DNA of 64,000 nucleotides from Rhizobium leguminosarum (GTDB taxonomy: Bacteria > Pseudomonadota > Alphaproteobacteria > Rhizobiales > Rhizobiaceae). The notes under the pieces were generated by a model, which did not search any database, had not been told where the DNA came from, and saw only the letters and a list, made by a program, of their open reading frames with translations. Positions 52,050 through 61,952 of this stretch are shown here, piece by piece. The position numbers and the translations under genes are program-made. Position 1 is the first letter of the stretch. Each line of letters begins with the position of its first letter. The stretch covers positions 2,072,501 to 2,136,500 of the forward strand of contig NZ_JAGIOR010000001.1 in the NCBI RefSeq assembly GCF_017876795.1. Reading direction: 5' to 3'.

Positions 52050-53049
52050 GGCTCAGCAACTCCTCACGACGCGGGAAGGGATGGTAGCAGGCGGCGCAGT
52101 GGCGCGGCGCCAGTGTTTCGAGCGGCGGCGGACGGTCGATGCAATCGTCCTGGACCTGCGAACAGCGCGGCGAGAAATTGCAGCCCTTCGGCAGATGCTG
52201 CAGGTTCGGCGGCCGCCCGGGGATGACGACGAGATCGTCGACATCCTGGTCCGGCCGCGGGATCGAGGCATGCAGGGCCGCCGTATAGGGATGGGCCGGG
52301 TTGTCGAAGAGCTCGTCGACGGGCGCCTCCTCGACGATGCGGCCGGCATACATGACGGCGACGCGGTCGGCGAGGCCGGCGACGACGCCGAGATCGTGGG
52401 TGATCATGATGAGGGCCGTGTTCATCTCCGCCGTCAGATCGTTGAACAGATCGAGGATCTGCGCCTGGATAGTGACGTCGAGCGCCGTCGTCGGTTCGTC
52501 GGCGATCAGCAGCTTCGGCTTGGTGAGCAGCGCCATCGCAATGACGATGCGCTGGCGCATGCCGCCGGAAAGCTCATGTGGATAGAGGTGGAAGCGCCGC
52601 GTCGGGTCGGGGATGCCGACGCGTTTCAGCATGTCGAGGGCCGCCTCGGATGCGGCTCGCGCCGTCAGGCCGCGATGGACTTCGAGCTGTTCCGTCAGTT
52701 GTCGGGAGATCTTCAGCGACGGGTTCAAGGCGGTCATCGGGTCCTGGAAAACCATCGCCATGTCCTTGCCGCGGATCTGGTCGAGCTCGCGCGGCTTCAG
52801 CGACAGTACGTCCTTGCCTTCAAGCAGGGCCTGGCCGGTCGTCCTGCCGTTCTTGGCGAGCAGGCCCATGATGCCGAGGAAGGTCTGACTCTTGCCGGAG
52901 CCGGATTCGCCGACGATGGCGATGCGTTCGCCGCGCCGGACGGTGAGGTTGATGTTCGAGACCGCCTTCACCTCGCCGTCGGGCGTTTTGAAGGTGATCG
53001 AATAGTCCTTGAGTTCAAGGAGGATTTCTTTCTGCGTTTCATGGGGCAT
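52042..53049 (-). CDS. oppD: Oligopeptide ABC transporter ATP-binding protein OppD/DppD
   Basis: 335 residues. Walker A AIVGESGSGKSQTF, signature LSGGMRQRIVIAMAL, Walker B LLIADEPTTALDVT, and C-terminal HPYTAALHASIPRPD with GCNFSPRCSQVQDDC, the Cys motif of OppD/DppD. The start at 53049 (MPHETQKEILLELK) lies 1 bp after the oppC stop; the open frame continuing to 53124 overlaps oppC and is not supported. Confidence 0.93.
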   Translation of the reverse strand: MPHETQKEILLELKDYSITFKTPDGEVKAVSNINLTVRRGERIAIVGESGSGKSQTFLGIMGLLAKNGRTTGQALLEGKDVLSLKPRELDQIRGKDMAMVFQDPMTALNPSLKISRQLTEQLEVHRGLTARAASEAALDMLKRVGIPDPTRRFHLYPHELSGGMRQRIVIAMALLTKPKLLIADEPTTALDVTIQAQILDLFNDLTAEMNTALIMITHDLGVVAGLADRVAVMYAGRIVEEAPVDELFDNPAHPYTAALHASIPRPDQDVDDLVVIPGRPPNLQHLPKGCNFSPRCSQVQDDCIDRPPPLETLAPRHCAACYHPFPRREELLSHG

Positions 53050-53050
53050 T

Positions 53051-53968
53051 CTAGCGATCCTTCGGGTCGAACGCGTCGCGCAGGCCGTCGCCGATGAAGA
53101 GCAGACTGAGCAGCAGGGCCACAAGGAAGCTTGCCGGGAAGATCAGCAGCCACGGCATGCTTTCCATGGCATCGGTCCCCTCGGCGATCAGCGTGCCGAG
53201 CGAGGTCAGCGGTTCCTGGACGCCGAAGCCGAGGTAGGACAGGAAGCTTTCGGTGGCGATGATCTCCGGCACGGTCAGTGCCGCGAAGATCACCACCGGG
53301 CCGACGAGGTTCGGAATGATGTGCTTAAGGATGATCTTGAGCGGCCTCTGTCCGGAGGCCCGGGCCGCCTCGATGAATTCCCGGTGCTTGATCGATAGGG
53401 TCTGGCCACGCACGATGCGGGCCATGGTCAGCCATTCCAGCGCGCCGATCGCGGCGAAAAGCAGATAGACGTTGCGGCCGAAGATCACCATCAGCAGGAT
53501 GACGAAGAGGATGTAGGGAAACGCGTACATGATGTCGACGAAACGCATCATGATCGCGTCCAGCCTGCCGCCGATATAGCCCGAAATCGCACCGTAGAGC
53601 ACGCCGATGACGACCGAGACGACGGTCGCCGTCAACGCCACGGCAAGCGAGATGCGGGTGCCGTAAAGCACGCGGGCGAGAAGGTCGCGGCCGTTCGGGT
53701 CGGTGCCGAAATAATGGCCGGTCTCGATCGAGGGCGGGATGCGGAAGGCGGCCCAATCAGGATCCTCGTAATTGAAGGGAATGAACCAGGGGCCGAGGAA
53801 GGCGGCGAGGATCAGCAGCGCCAGGACCACGATCGATAAGACGGCCGCCTTGTTGCGCCCGAGACGGCGCAGTGCATCCTTGGTGAGCGAACGGCCTTCG
53901 GGTGCGAGGCCCTCCGCTTCGAGAAGCTCCTGGGCGAGCAGCTCGCGCTTTGCGAGGTTGAGAATCAT
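53051..53968 (-). CDS. oppC: Oligopeptide ABC transporter permease OppC
   Basis: 305 residues. N-terminal LTKDALRRLGRNKAAVLSIVVLALLILAAFLG with TM1, the FGTDPNGRDLLARVLYGTRISL signature of OppC/DppC, six membrane helices, and the EAA loop EFIEAARASGQRPLKIILKHIIPN. It overlaps oppB by 4 bp. It forms the inner-membrane channel with OppB. Confidence 0.95.
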   Translation of the reverse strand: MILNLAKRELLAQELLEAEGLAPEGRSLTKDALRRLGRNKAAVLSIVVLALLILAAFLGPWFIPFNYEDPDWAAFRIPPSIETGHYFGTDPNGRDLLARVLYGTRISLAVALTATVVSVVIGVLYGAISGYIGGRLDAIMMRFVDIMYAFPYILFVILLMVIFGRNVYLLFAAIGALEWLTMARIVRGQTLSIKHREFIEAARASGQRPLKIILKHIIPNLVGPVVIFAALTVPEIIATESFLSYLGFGVQEPLTSLGTLIAEGTDAMESMPWLLIFPASFLVALLLSLLFIGDGLRDAFDPKDR

Positions 53969-54888
53969 CGGTTTCTCACTTTCGGGTCGAGCCAGGCATA
54001 GGCGATATCGACCAGAAGGTTCAGGAACACGATCAGCACCATGTAGAAGATGACCGTACCGAGAACCATGCCGTAATCGCGGTTCAGCGCTGCGTTGACG
54101 AAGTAGCGGCCGATGCCGGGCAATCCGAAGATGCTTTCGACAACCAGCGAGCCGGTGAGAAGGTAGCTTGCCGCCGGCCCGAGATAGGAGACAACAGGCA
54201 TCAGCGCCGGTTTCAGCGCATGACGCATCACGGTTAGCCGCGGGCCGATGCCTTTGGCCTTGGCCGTGCGGATGAAGTTCTGGTTCATCACCTCGATCAT
54301 CGAGCCACGGGTGATGCGCGAGATGCGGCCTGCATGCGGCAGCGCCAGCACGACGATCGGCAGGATCAGGTATTTGATCGAGCCGTCACCCCAGCCGCCG
54401 ACCGGAAACCAGGCGAGATGGATGCCGAAGATAAGCTGCAGGATCGGTGCGATCAGGAAGTTCGGCAGCACGACGCCGACCAGGATGAGAGCACCGAGAA
54501 TGTAATCCGGCGTCTTGTTCTGGTAGAGCGCCCCAAGACAGCCAACGGCGACGCCGATGATGATGGCGAGCACGAAAGCGGCCGTGCCGATGGTGAAGGT
54601 GTAGGGCAGACCGATCATGATCTGTTGGGCGACGGTAAAATCCTCGCTCGCGAAAGAGGGGCCGAGATCGCCCCGGAGCAGGTCACCGACATAGATCAGG
54701 TACTGCTGGATCAGCGGCTTATCGAGATTGTAGTGGATCGCGAGATTCTTCAGGATCACCGGCGGCAATGGCCTTTCGCCATCGAACGGGCCGCCGGGGG
54801 CAAGGCGCAAAACGAAAAAGCAGGCTGTGACGGCGATCCACAGAACGGGGATCGTCGATAGCAATCGACGGAGGGCGTATTTGATCAT
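53965..54888 (-). CDS. oppB: Oligopeptide ABC transporter permease OppB
   Basis: 307 residues. MIKYALRRLLSTIPVLWIAVTACFFVLRLAPGGPF is the OppB start with its PGGPF motif; six membrane helices; EAA loop NFIRTAKAKGIGPRLTVMRHALKPALMPVVSYLG. Located 48 bp after oppA and overlapping oppC by 4 bp. Confidence 0.95.
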   Translation of the reverse strand: MIKYALRRLLSTIPVLWIAVTACFFVLRLAPGGPFDGERPLPPVILKNLAIHYNLDKPLIQQYLIYVGDLLRGDLGPSFASEDFTVAQQIMIGLPYTFTIGTAAFVLAIIIGVAVGCLGALYQNKTPDYILGALILVGVVLPNFLIAPILQLIFGIHLAWFPVGGWGDGSIKYLILPIVVLALPHAGRISRITRGSMIEVMNQNFIRTAKAKGIGPRLTVMRHALKPALMPVVSYLGPAASYLLTGSLVVESIFGLPGIGRYFVNAALNRDYGMVLGTVIFYMVLIVFLNLLVDIAYAWLDPKVRNR

Positions 54889-54936
54889 TGTCGTGGGCCG
54901 GTCCTTCCCGCAATGCGCGAGAAGGACCGTTTTCCC

Positions 54937-56517
54937 TTACTCTTTCATCGACAGCCAACGGGTGCGGTGGATGTCCTGAATATTGTCGACGAAGCCTTCG
55001 ATCTTCGGCGAAACGACGTTCTTCGAGACGTAGTAGTAGATCGGCAGGGCGGCGGAATCATCAAGCGCCAGTTGCTCGGCCTTCTTGAAGATTTCGGCGC
55101 GCTTCTTCAGATCCGTCTCGGCGTTGCCGTCCTTGATCAACTTGTCGTATTCGGGATTGGACCAGCGCCCGTAGTTCATCTGGACGCCCGTGACCAGGAG
55201 GTTCAGGAAATTGTCCGGATCGTTGTAATCGGCGAGCCAGCCGGCGCGGCCGATCTGCACTTCGCCGCGCTGCAACTGGTCATAATGTACCTTGGTCTCG
55301 GCATTGACGAGTTCGACATTGACGCCGAGCGGCTTCCACATCGAGGCGATCGCCACGGCGATGCGTTTGTGGTTGTCGTTGGTGTTGTATTTGAGCTCGG
55401 CAGTCAGCGGATGATCCGGCCCGAAACCGGCTTCCTTCAGCAGCTTCTTGGCTTCTTCGACCTTGTCCTTATAGGGAAGATCCTTCCAGGAGACATAGGC
55501 CGGTTCGCCGTAGTTTGCCGTGCCCGGCGGGACCCAGGAATAGGCCGGCAGTTCGCCGGTTCCGAGAATCTGCGGGCCGATGACTTCGCGGTTGATCGCC
55601 ATGGAAAGCGCCTGGCGCACGCGCTTGTCGGCGAAGGGCGGCTTGGTCGAATTGATGACATAGTAGTAGAGGCCGGAGAAGGGCGCCACATGCGCCTGGC
55701 CAGGCAGGTTCTTCTTCATCCACTCGTACTGGTCGGTCGGGAAGTCGGTGAGGATATCGAATTCGCCGGCGCGGTAGCGTTTCAGCGCTGCTTCCTGGTC
55801 TTCCAGCACGAAGAACTTCGCGCCGTCGATCTTCAGGTCCTTGGCGCCGTACCACTGATCGTTCTTGACCGTGGTGACATGCGAGCCCGGAACCCATTCG
55901 ACCGGCTTGTAAGGACCGTTGGTGACGATGTTGCCGATCTTGACCCAATCCTGGCCCTTCGCCTCGACGACGTGCTTGGGCAGCGGATAGGCGGTGTAAT
56001 GCATCAGGGCATTGAGGAAATAGGGGGTCGGATTTTCCAGGGTGATTTCGAGTGTCTTCTCGTCGATCGCCTTGACGCCGAGTTGGTTGAGATCGGTGAT
56101 CTCACCCTTGTTGATCTTTTCGGCATTCTTGATGGTGAACTGCAGATAGGCATAATCGGCGGCGTTCTTCGGGTCGACGAGGCGCTGGAAGGCGAAGACG
56201 AAGTCTCCCGCCGTTACCGGCTGGCCATCGGACCACTTGATGCCGTCGCGAAGCTTGAAGGTGTAAACCTTGCCATCAGGCGAAATCGTCCAGCTTTCTG
56301 CCTGGCCGGGAACCGGATTGTCCTTGGCGTCCTCGGTGACGAGGCCTTCGAAGATGTCGCCGGCGATACGATTTTCCCAGTCGCCGGAAAGCTTCTGCGG
56401 ATCGAGCGACTGCGGGTCGCCACCATTGTGAATATTCAGCGTGGCCGCATGCGCCGAAAACGCCAGTAATGTGCCAAGCATTGCGGAGGCGAGAAATTTT
56501 TTCGTGAACTGGTTCAT
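54937..56517 (-). CDS. oppA: Periplasmic oligopeptide-binding protein OppA
   Basis: 526 residues. A signal peptide (MNQFTKKFLASAMLGTLLAFSAHA) is followed by an SBP_bac_5 fold: NIHNGGDPQSLDPQKLSGDWENRI, EGLVTEDAKDNPVPGQAESW, FKLRDGIKWSDGQPVTAGDFVFAFQRLVDPK, and RQALSMAINREVIG. It captures peptides in the periplasm and delivers them to OppBCDF. It is the first gene of the operon; the region 56518-56801 before it holds the divergent promoters of oppA and the alpha-glucosidase gene, with no further gene seen. Confidence 0.95.
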   Translation of the reverse strand: MNQFTKKFLASAMLGTLLAFSAHAATLNIHNGGDPQSLDPQKLSGDWENRIAGDIFEGLVTEDAKDNPVPGQAESWTISPDGKVYTFKLRDGIKWSDGQPVTAGDFVFAFQRLVDPKNAADYAYLQFTIKNAEKINKGEITDLNQLGVKAIDEKTLEITLENPTPYFLNALMHYTAYPLPKHVVEAKGQDWVKIGNIVTNGPYKPVEWVPGSHVTTVKNDQWYGAKDLKIDGAKFFVLEDQEAALKRYRAGEFDILTDFPTDQYEWMKKNLPGQAHVAPFSGLYYYVINSTKPPFADKRVRQALSMAINREVIGPQILGTGELPAYSWVPPGTANYGEPAYVSWKDLPYKDKVEEAKKLLKEAGFGPDHPLTAELKYNTNDNHKRIAVAIASMWKPLGVNVELVNAETKVHYDQLQRGEVQIGRAGWLADYNDPDNFLNLLVTGVQMNYGRWSNPEYDKLIKDGNAETDLKKRAEIFKKAEQLALDDSAALPIYYYVSKNVVSPKIEGFVDNIQDIHRTRWLSMKE

Positions 56518-56801
56518 GGTGGGTCCACCTTTCTAGGCTTTGCGCCTTTATTAGACATCTGTTCCCGACATTTGACCTCTTACGTGCAGGTCAGCGCGCA
56601 CCTTATCGCAAAGGAATCGCGTTGCAACCCCAAATCCGGAAGCTGGAAACGGGTTGTGGACAAGTCTATACACGTCTCCCCCTTGTCAGATCGCGACGAG
56701 GCGCCGCTGCCTCCTAACTGCCTCCATTAAGGCCCACCCCGGTTGTCTTTTGCCCCGTCCGCTTTAGTGTGGCGGCGCAGACGAGGCAGGAGATGTAGCC
56801 G

Positions 56802-58448
56802 ATGGCATTGCAGGCAGGCGGGAATGCGGACTGGTGGCGCGGCGCGGTGATCTATCAGGTATACCCGCGCTCGTTTCAGGACACCAACAGCGACGGGCTC
56901 GGCGACCTCAAGGGGATCACCCGCCGGCTGCCGCATATCGCCAGCCTCGGCGTCGACGCCATCTGGCTTTCGCCCTTCTTCAAGTCGCCGATGGCCGACA
57001 TGGGCTATGACGTTTCCGATTATTGCGACGTCGACCCGATCTTTGGGGCGCTCGCCGATTTCGACGAGATGATGGCCGAGGCGCACGGGCTCGGCATCAA
57101 GGTCGTCATCGACCAGGTCATCTCGCACACGTCCGACCGGCATCCGTGGTTCGTCGAGAGCCGGGCCAGCCGGACCAATCCGAAGGCGGACTGGTATGTC
57201 TGGGCCGACCCGAAGCCGGATGGCACGGCGCCGAACAACTGGCTGTCGATCTTCGGCGGGCCGGGCTGGGAGTGGGACGGCGTGCGCCGGCAATATTACC
57301 AGCACAATTTCCTGACCTCGCAGCCGGACCTGAATTTCCACAGCACGGCGGTGCAGGATTCAGTGCTGGAGACGGTGAAGTTCTGGCTCGACCGGGGCGT
57401 CGACGGCTTCCGGCTGGATACGGTCAACTATTATTTCTGCGACAAGCAGCTCAGAAGCAATCCGCCGCACGAGCCTGATGAGGATGACGCCGGCCTCGAT
57501 GCGCCCGACAGCAATCCCTATGGCATGCAGAACCACCTCTATGACAAGACGCAGGCGGAAAACGTCGATTTCCTCAAACGCTTCCGGGTGCTGCTTGACC
57601 AGTACGAGGATCGCACGACCGTTGGCGAAGTCGGCGACGGGGCGCGTTCGCTGAAGACGGTGGCCGCCTATACGAGCGGCGGCGATAAGCTGCATATGTG
57701 CTACACATTCGACCTCTTGGGACCGGACTTCACTGCCGAGCATATTCGCGGCTGCGTCGAGGCTTTCCAGAAGTCGGTGACCGACGGCTGGGTCTGCTGG
57801 GCGTTTTCAAACCACGACGTCATGCGCCATGTCAGCCGTTTCGCGCTGACGGCCGATGAGCGGCCGGTCATCGCCAAGCTGGCGATCTCGGTGCTTGCGG
57901 CGCTACGCGGCTCGATCTGCCTCTATCAGGGCGAGGAACTCGGCCTGCCGGAGGCGGAGCTCGCCTTCGAGGATCTGCGGGATCCCTACGGCATCCGCTT
58001 CTGGCCGGCCTTCAAGGGCCGCGACGGATGCCGCACACCGATGCCCTGGGAAGCCGGCAAGGCGCATGCGGGCTTCACGTCTGCAGAAAAGAGCTGGCTG
58101 CCGGTGCCCTACGAACAGGCGGCACTCTCCGTGGATACGCAGGAGGGAAGCGACAGCTCGGTGCTGCATCACTACCGCAATACACTCGCCTTCCGTAAGA
58201 GCCACCCGGCGCTGATCGACGGCGAAATGACCTTTATCGGCACCAATCAGAACCTGCTGGCGTTTACCCGGGAGAAGGGCGGGGAAGAACTGCTCTTCGT
58301 TTTCAACCTTACGCGCAAACCGGCGGAATTCCGCCTGCCTGAGGGCATGGTGCTCGGCGAGCCACTTGAGATGCCGGGCTTCGAAGCGGCGGCAGGTTCG
58401 GGGCTGGTGAAGCTTTCGGCGCTGGACGGGTTCTGTGCGCGGGTCTGA
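56802..58448 (+). CDS. Alpha-glucosidase (GH13)
   Basis: 548 residues. GH13 motifs: WWRGAVIYQVYPRSFQDTNSDGLGDLKGI, DAIWLSPFFKSPMADMGYDVSDY, VIDQVISHTSDRHPWF, DGFRLDTVNYYF with the nucleophile Asp, TVGEVGDG with the acid/base Glu, and FSNHDVMRHVSRF with the transition-state Asp. It hydrolyses alpha-glucosides such as maltose, sucrose or trehalulose; cytoplasmic, as no signal peptide is seen. Similar to rhizobial AglA, but the aglEFGK transporter genes are not here. Preceded by GGAG at 56791. Confidence 0.92.
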   Translation: MALQAGGNADWWRGAVIYQVYPRSFQDTNSDGLGDLKGITRRLPHIASLGVDAIWLSPFFKSPMADMGYDVSDYCDVDPIFGALADFDEMMAEAHGLGIKVVIDQVISHTSDRHPWFVESRASRTNPKADWYVWADPKPDGTAPNNWLSIFGGPGWEWDGVRRQYYQHNFLTSQPDLNFHSTAVQDSVLETVKFWLDRGVDGFRLDTVNYYFCDKQLRSNPPHEPDEDDAGLDAPDSNPYGMQNHLYDKTQAENVDFLKRFRVLLDQYEDRTTVGEVGDGARSLKTVAAYTSGGDKLHMCYTFDLLGPDFTAEHIRGCVEAFQKSVTDGWVCWAFSNHDVMRHVSRFALTADERPVIAKLAISVLAALRGSICLYQGEELGLPEAELAFEDLRDPYGIRFWPAFKGRDGCRTPMPWEAGKAHAGFTSAEKSWLPVPYEQAALSVDTQEGSDSSVLHHYRNTLAFRKSHPALIDGEMTFIGTNQNLLAFTREKGGEELLFVFNLTRKPAEFRLPEGMVLGEPLEMPGFEAAAGSGLVKLSALDGFCARV

Positions 58449-58559
58449 TGTCCACACTATCGCTGCGGAGGAGATCGGGCTTGAGCTGACGACGAGGCAT
58501 CACGCGGTTTGAGATTTGATATAGCGCTTTCACGAAATCTCGCGGCCCTATCAGTTGCA

Positions 58560-60257
58560 TCACCCGATCAGCGCGAACTTGTCCACATCAACCATGCCGC
58601 GGTCGGATATCTTCAGGTGCGGGATGACCGGCAGTGGAAGGAAAGCCAGTTGGAGGAAGGGTTCCTCCAGCGTGGCGCCGAGCGCGAAGGCGGCTTTGCG
58701 CAGATGGTGCAGCGTATCGCGGACCGTCTCATAGGGCTCGAGGCTCATCAGTCCGGCGATCGGCAGGGCGATTTCGCCGGTGACCTTGCCGTCTTCGACG
58801 ACCACGAAGCCGCCCTTGATCTCGCCGAGCCGATTTGCGGCGAAGGCCATATCATCCTCGCTGACGCCGACGACGCAGATATTGTGGCTGTCGTGGCCGA
58901 CGGTGGAGGCAATCGCGCCCTTTTTCAGGCCAAAGCCCTGGACGAAGCCGTTGGCGTGGTTGCCGTTCTTGCCGTGGCGCTCGATGACGGCGACCTTAAT
59001 GATGTCGTTGGCAAGATCGACCGCCGTCTCGTTGCCCCTGACAGGCAGGCGGTAGCGGCGATGCTCGGTGATGATCTTGCCCGGCATGACGCCGATAACT
59101 GGCGTTTCGCCCTCGGCGACCGGCACGCCGAAATGGGCAGCGTTGACGAGCCGGGCCTTGACGCTGTCGAGGCCGATCGGCGCAACCGGTCGGCGTGAGG
59201 AGAAAAGCGCATCGGTGACGCGGCGGCCGGCGGAGAAGACCATGTCGGCTCGGCAATCTGCCAGGCTGTCGAGTATCACCAGGTCGGCGCGCCAGCCCGG
59301 CGCCACCAGGCCGCGGTCCCCGAGGCCGAAGGCGCGGGCGGCCGAGATCGAGGCGGCGCGGTAGATCGCCAGGGGCTCGACGCCGCTTGCGATCGCCGTG
59401 CGGATCATGTGATCGAGATGGCCTTGTTCGGCGATGTCGAGTGGATTGCGGTCGTCGGTGCAGAGCGCGAGGTATGGTGAAAGCCGCTCTGTGATAATGG
59501 GCATCAGCGCGGCAAGATCCTTGGATACCGAGCCCTCGCGCACGAGGATATGCATGCCCTTGCGGATCTTTTCCAGCGCCTCAGTGGCGGTCGTGCATTC
59601 ATGCTCGGTGCGGATGCCGGCTGCGAGGTAACCATTGAGGTCGTTGCCGGTCAGCAGCGGCGCGTGACCATCGATGTGGCCGCCCTGGAAGGCGTCGAGC
59701 TTAGCCATGCAGACGGGATCCTTGTGGATCACGCCGGGGAAATTCATGAATTCGGCAAGGCCGATGACCTTCGGATGGTGGCGGAAGGGCAAGAGGCGTT
59801 CGATCGGCAGGTCGGCGCCGGAGGTTTCGAGATGGGTTGCCGGAACGCAGGAGGAGAGCTGGACGCGGATGTCCATGATCGTTTCCAGCGCGGATTGAAG
59901 AAAGAACTCGATGCCGGCGGCGCCGAGCACGTTGGCGATTTCGTGCGGATCGCAGATCGCGGTGGTGACGCCGTAGGGCAGGACGCAGCGGTCGAATTCA
60001 TGCGGTGTGACGAGCGAAGATTCGATATGCAGATGCGTGTCGATGAAGCCGGGAACAACTGTTTTTCCCGATATGTCGATCTCGATTTCGCCCTGATAAT
60101 TGCCCGAAGTGCCGACGATGCGATCACCGCCGATGGCGATGTCCGACTGGACGAGATCGCCGGTGACGAGATCAAAGAAGTGCCCACCCTTCAACACGAT
60201 ATCGGCCGGCACGCGGCCGACGCCCTGGTCGATGAAACGCTCAAGTCTGCTGGTCAT
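58560..60257 (-). CDS. ade: Adenine deaminase
   Basis: 565 residues. Ade2-type amidohydrolase that converts adenine to hypoxanthine. Metal ligands and motifs: [85 protein letters not shown] and the C-terminal [13 protein letters not shown]. The start at 60257 ([12 protein letters not shown]) fits the family; the open frame to 60311 is not needed. It feeds xanthine dehydrogenase, encoded 32 kb away. Confidence 0.95.
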   Translation of the reverse strand: MTSRLERFIDQGVGRVPADIVLKGGHFFDLVTGDLVQSDIAIGGDRIVGTSGNYQGEIEIDISGKTVVPGFIDTHLHIESSLVTPHEFDRCVLPYGVTTAICDPHEIANVLGAAGIEFFLQSALETIMDIRVQLSSCVPATHLETSGADLPIERLLPFRHHPKVIGLAEFMNFPGVIHKDPVCMAKLDAFQGGHIDGHAPLLTGNDLNGYLAAGIRTEHECTTATEALEKIRKGMHILVREGSVSKDLAALMPIITERLSPYLALCTDDRNPLDIAEQGHLDHMIRTAIASGVEPLAIYRAASISAARAFGLGDRGLVAPGWRADLVILDSLADCRADMVFSAGRRVTDALFSSRRPVAPIGLDSVKARLVNAAHFGVPVAEGETPVIGVMPGKIITEHRRYRLPVRGNETAVDLANDIIKVAVIERHGKNGNHANGFVQGFGLKKGAIASTVGHDSHNICVVGVSEDDMAFAANRLGEIKGGFVVVEDGKVTGEIALPIAGLMSLEPYETVRDTLHHLRKAAFALGATLEEPFLQLAFLPLPVIPHLKISDRGMVDVDKFALIG

Positions 60258-60323
60258 GGCATTGCTCACATTGCAACCGATTCCGAAGTTATAACCGATC
60301 TGCGGCGACATGCGATGCCTGCA

Positions 60324-60354
60324 AACAAAACCGGGCGCCGTGATGGCGCCCGGT
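60324..60354 (-). terminator. Terminator of the amino-acid binding protein gene
   Basis: On the minus strand a perfect 10-bp stem ACCGGGCGCC/GGCGCCCGGT with a 5-nt loop is followed by TTTTGTTTG, an intrinsic terminator 20 bp after the stop codon. It insulates ade from the upstream gene. Confidence 0.8.
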
Positions 60355-60374
60355 CGCTTACTCGATGTCGTGGT

Positions 60375-61478
60375 TTACTCGGCGGAAACGATCTTGCCGC
60401 CTTCCCACTTGTAGAGCGAGAAGCTCTGCGAGGTCAGGTCGCCAGTCTCGCCATAGGTGACCTTGCCGATAGCGGTCGGGATCTCCTTGCCGTCTTTCAG
60501 CGCGGTCGCGACGGCTGCCCCATCCTCGGCGCTGCCGGCCTTCTCGATGCCGGCCTTCAGCACTTCGACGGCGGCATAGGCGTTGAGTGTGAAGGCTTCG
60601 GCCGGGATATTCTTGGCAGCGAGCGCTTCGGCAGCGGCCTTGGAATCCGGGCTCTTCGTGGCGTCCGAGGCGTTGGTAAAGACGGTGCCGGCGGCGGCAT
60701 CCGTGCCGATTGCCCAGAATTCGGTGTTGGAGAGGCCATCGCCACCGATGATCGTGGCGTTGGCGGCAAGATCATGCAGCTGGCGGGCGAGCAGGCCGCC
60801 TTCCGGGTGATAGCCGCCGAAATAGACCACATCGACCTTTTCGGATTTGATGCGAGTGGTGAGCGCGCTGAAATCCTTGTCGCCGGGGGTGATCGCGTCA
60901 TTGACGACTTCGGTGATGCCGCCGGCGTTCAGCGTCGCCTTGAAGGCGTCGGCGAGGCCTTTGCCATAGGCGCCCTTGTCATTGACGATGGCGAAGCGCT
61001 TGTCCTTGAAATTCTTCAGCACGTATTTGGCGGCGACTTCGGCCTGCTGGTCGTCGCGGCCGCAGGTGCACAGCACGTTGGTGAGACCGCGCTTGGTGAG
61101 GTCGGGGGCCGTCGCGGTCGGAGTGACCATCAGCACGCCGTTTTCAGCAAGCACGTCCGAAACCGGAATGGCGACACCCGAGGTCACCGGGCCGACGACG
61201 AAGTGAATGCCATCGCCGACGATCTTGTTGGCAGCGGAAACACCCTGTTTCGGTTCGCCGGCATCGTCGGCGAATTCGAGGACAACCTTCTGGCCGAGAA
61301 TCCCGCCCTTCTTGTTGATCTCGTCGACGGCGGTCTGAGCGCCGTTCTTCACCTGGTCGCCATAGGCGGCGACGGGGCCGGTCAGCGGCGCAATCAGGCC
61401 GATGGTGATATCGGCGTGGGCAAGCGGCGCAAAGGCGAGCGACGCGACCAGGGTCGCCGTCAATGTCTTGAGGGTCAT
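60375..61478 (-). CDS. Branched-chain amino-acid ABC transporter binding protein (LivK/LivJ-like)
   Basis: 367 residues. A signal peptide ([22 protein letters not shown]) precedes a LIVBP-type type I periplasmic fold: [89 protein letters not shown] and [17 protein letters not shown]. No permease or ATPase genes adjoin, so it must work with a transporter encoded elsewhere. It is a single-gene unit with its own terminator. Confidence 0.93.
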   Translation of the reverse strand: MTLKTLTATLVASLAFAPLAHADITIGLIAPLTGPVAAYGDQVKNGAQTAVDEINKKGGILGQKVVLEFADDAGEPKQGVSAANKIVGDGIHFVVGPVTSGVAIPVSDVLAENGVLMVTPTATAPDLTKRGLTNVLCTCGRDDQQAEVAAKYVLKNFKDKRFAIVNDKGAYGKGLADAFKATLNAGGITEVVNDAITPGDKDFSALTTRIKSEKVDVVYFGGYHPEGGLLARQLHDLAANATIIGGDGLSNTEFWAIGTDAAAGTVFTNASDATKSPDSKAAAEALAAKNIPAEAFTLNAYAAVEVLKAGIEKAGSAEDGAAVATALKDGKEIPTAIGKVTYGETGDLTSQSFSLYKWEGGKIVSAE

Positions 61479-61952
61479 AGTCTGTCTCCTTGGATGGGGT
61501 CATTGACCCGCGATGAGGTGCCGCGCCGGCTTTCCGGATCGTTCAACAGCCCTAGGCTGTGCCAAGGACGATCGATTTCGGCGCGATCAATACGTCCTCC
61601 GGCCATATTTGGCTCGGATGGATGCAACGGCTAGATTTCTAAGAATTTTGGTTAGATTCCGCAAGATGATAACAAAATGAAATGAAAATCGAGGTGGTCC
61701 GGCACGATTTCGACGAAAATCGTTCAATTTGGCGCTGTCTTCCGTTTTTCCGAGATGCCCGGGACCGTATCAGCGGTGAGCGGATGAAGCTCTCGAACTT
61801 CGCGACTGTTCTCTCGTTTCTGAAACGACAATTTTGTTTGAGATTAACATTTGATTCTACTAATCAGAGTAGAACCATTGGTCGTGCATATATTGCTGCG
61901 ATGCAAAACGGTCGACGATAAATAGAGAGATATTTCAGGAACAGAGATCTGC
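61479..61952. other. Intergenic region between the binding protein and HD-GYP genes (474 bp)
   Basis: The two flanking genes are divergent, so their promoters must lie here. The half next to the HD-GYP gene (61640-61940) is clearly richer in A and T than the surroundings. A small open frame at 61682-61921 has no ribosome binding site and no recognisable content. A hairpin CCTAGG-type palindrome near 61551 is the only other structure seen. Confidence 0.5.

Noticed and set aside
54913..56469. 518-codon frame on the plus strand opposite oppA
   Set aside because: Antisense shadow; hydrophobic pattern arises from complementary codons and no ribosome binding site is present.
59550..61634. 694-codon open frame on the plus strand opposite ade and the amino-acid binding protein gene
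   Set aside because: It is antisense to two well-recognised genes and spans the gap and terminator between them; the translation has no recognisable domain. Long antisense frames are expected in this high-GC codon usage.
61682..61921. 79-codon open frame upstream of the HD-GYP gene
   Set aside because: No ribosome binding site, AT-rich non-coding-like composition and no recognisable content; it is more likely promoter DNA.
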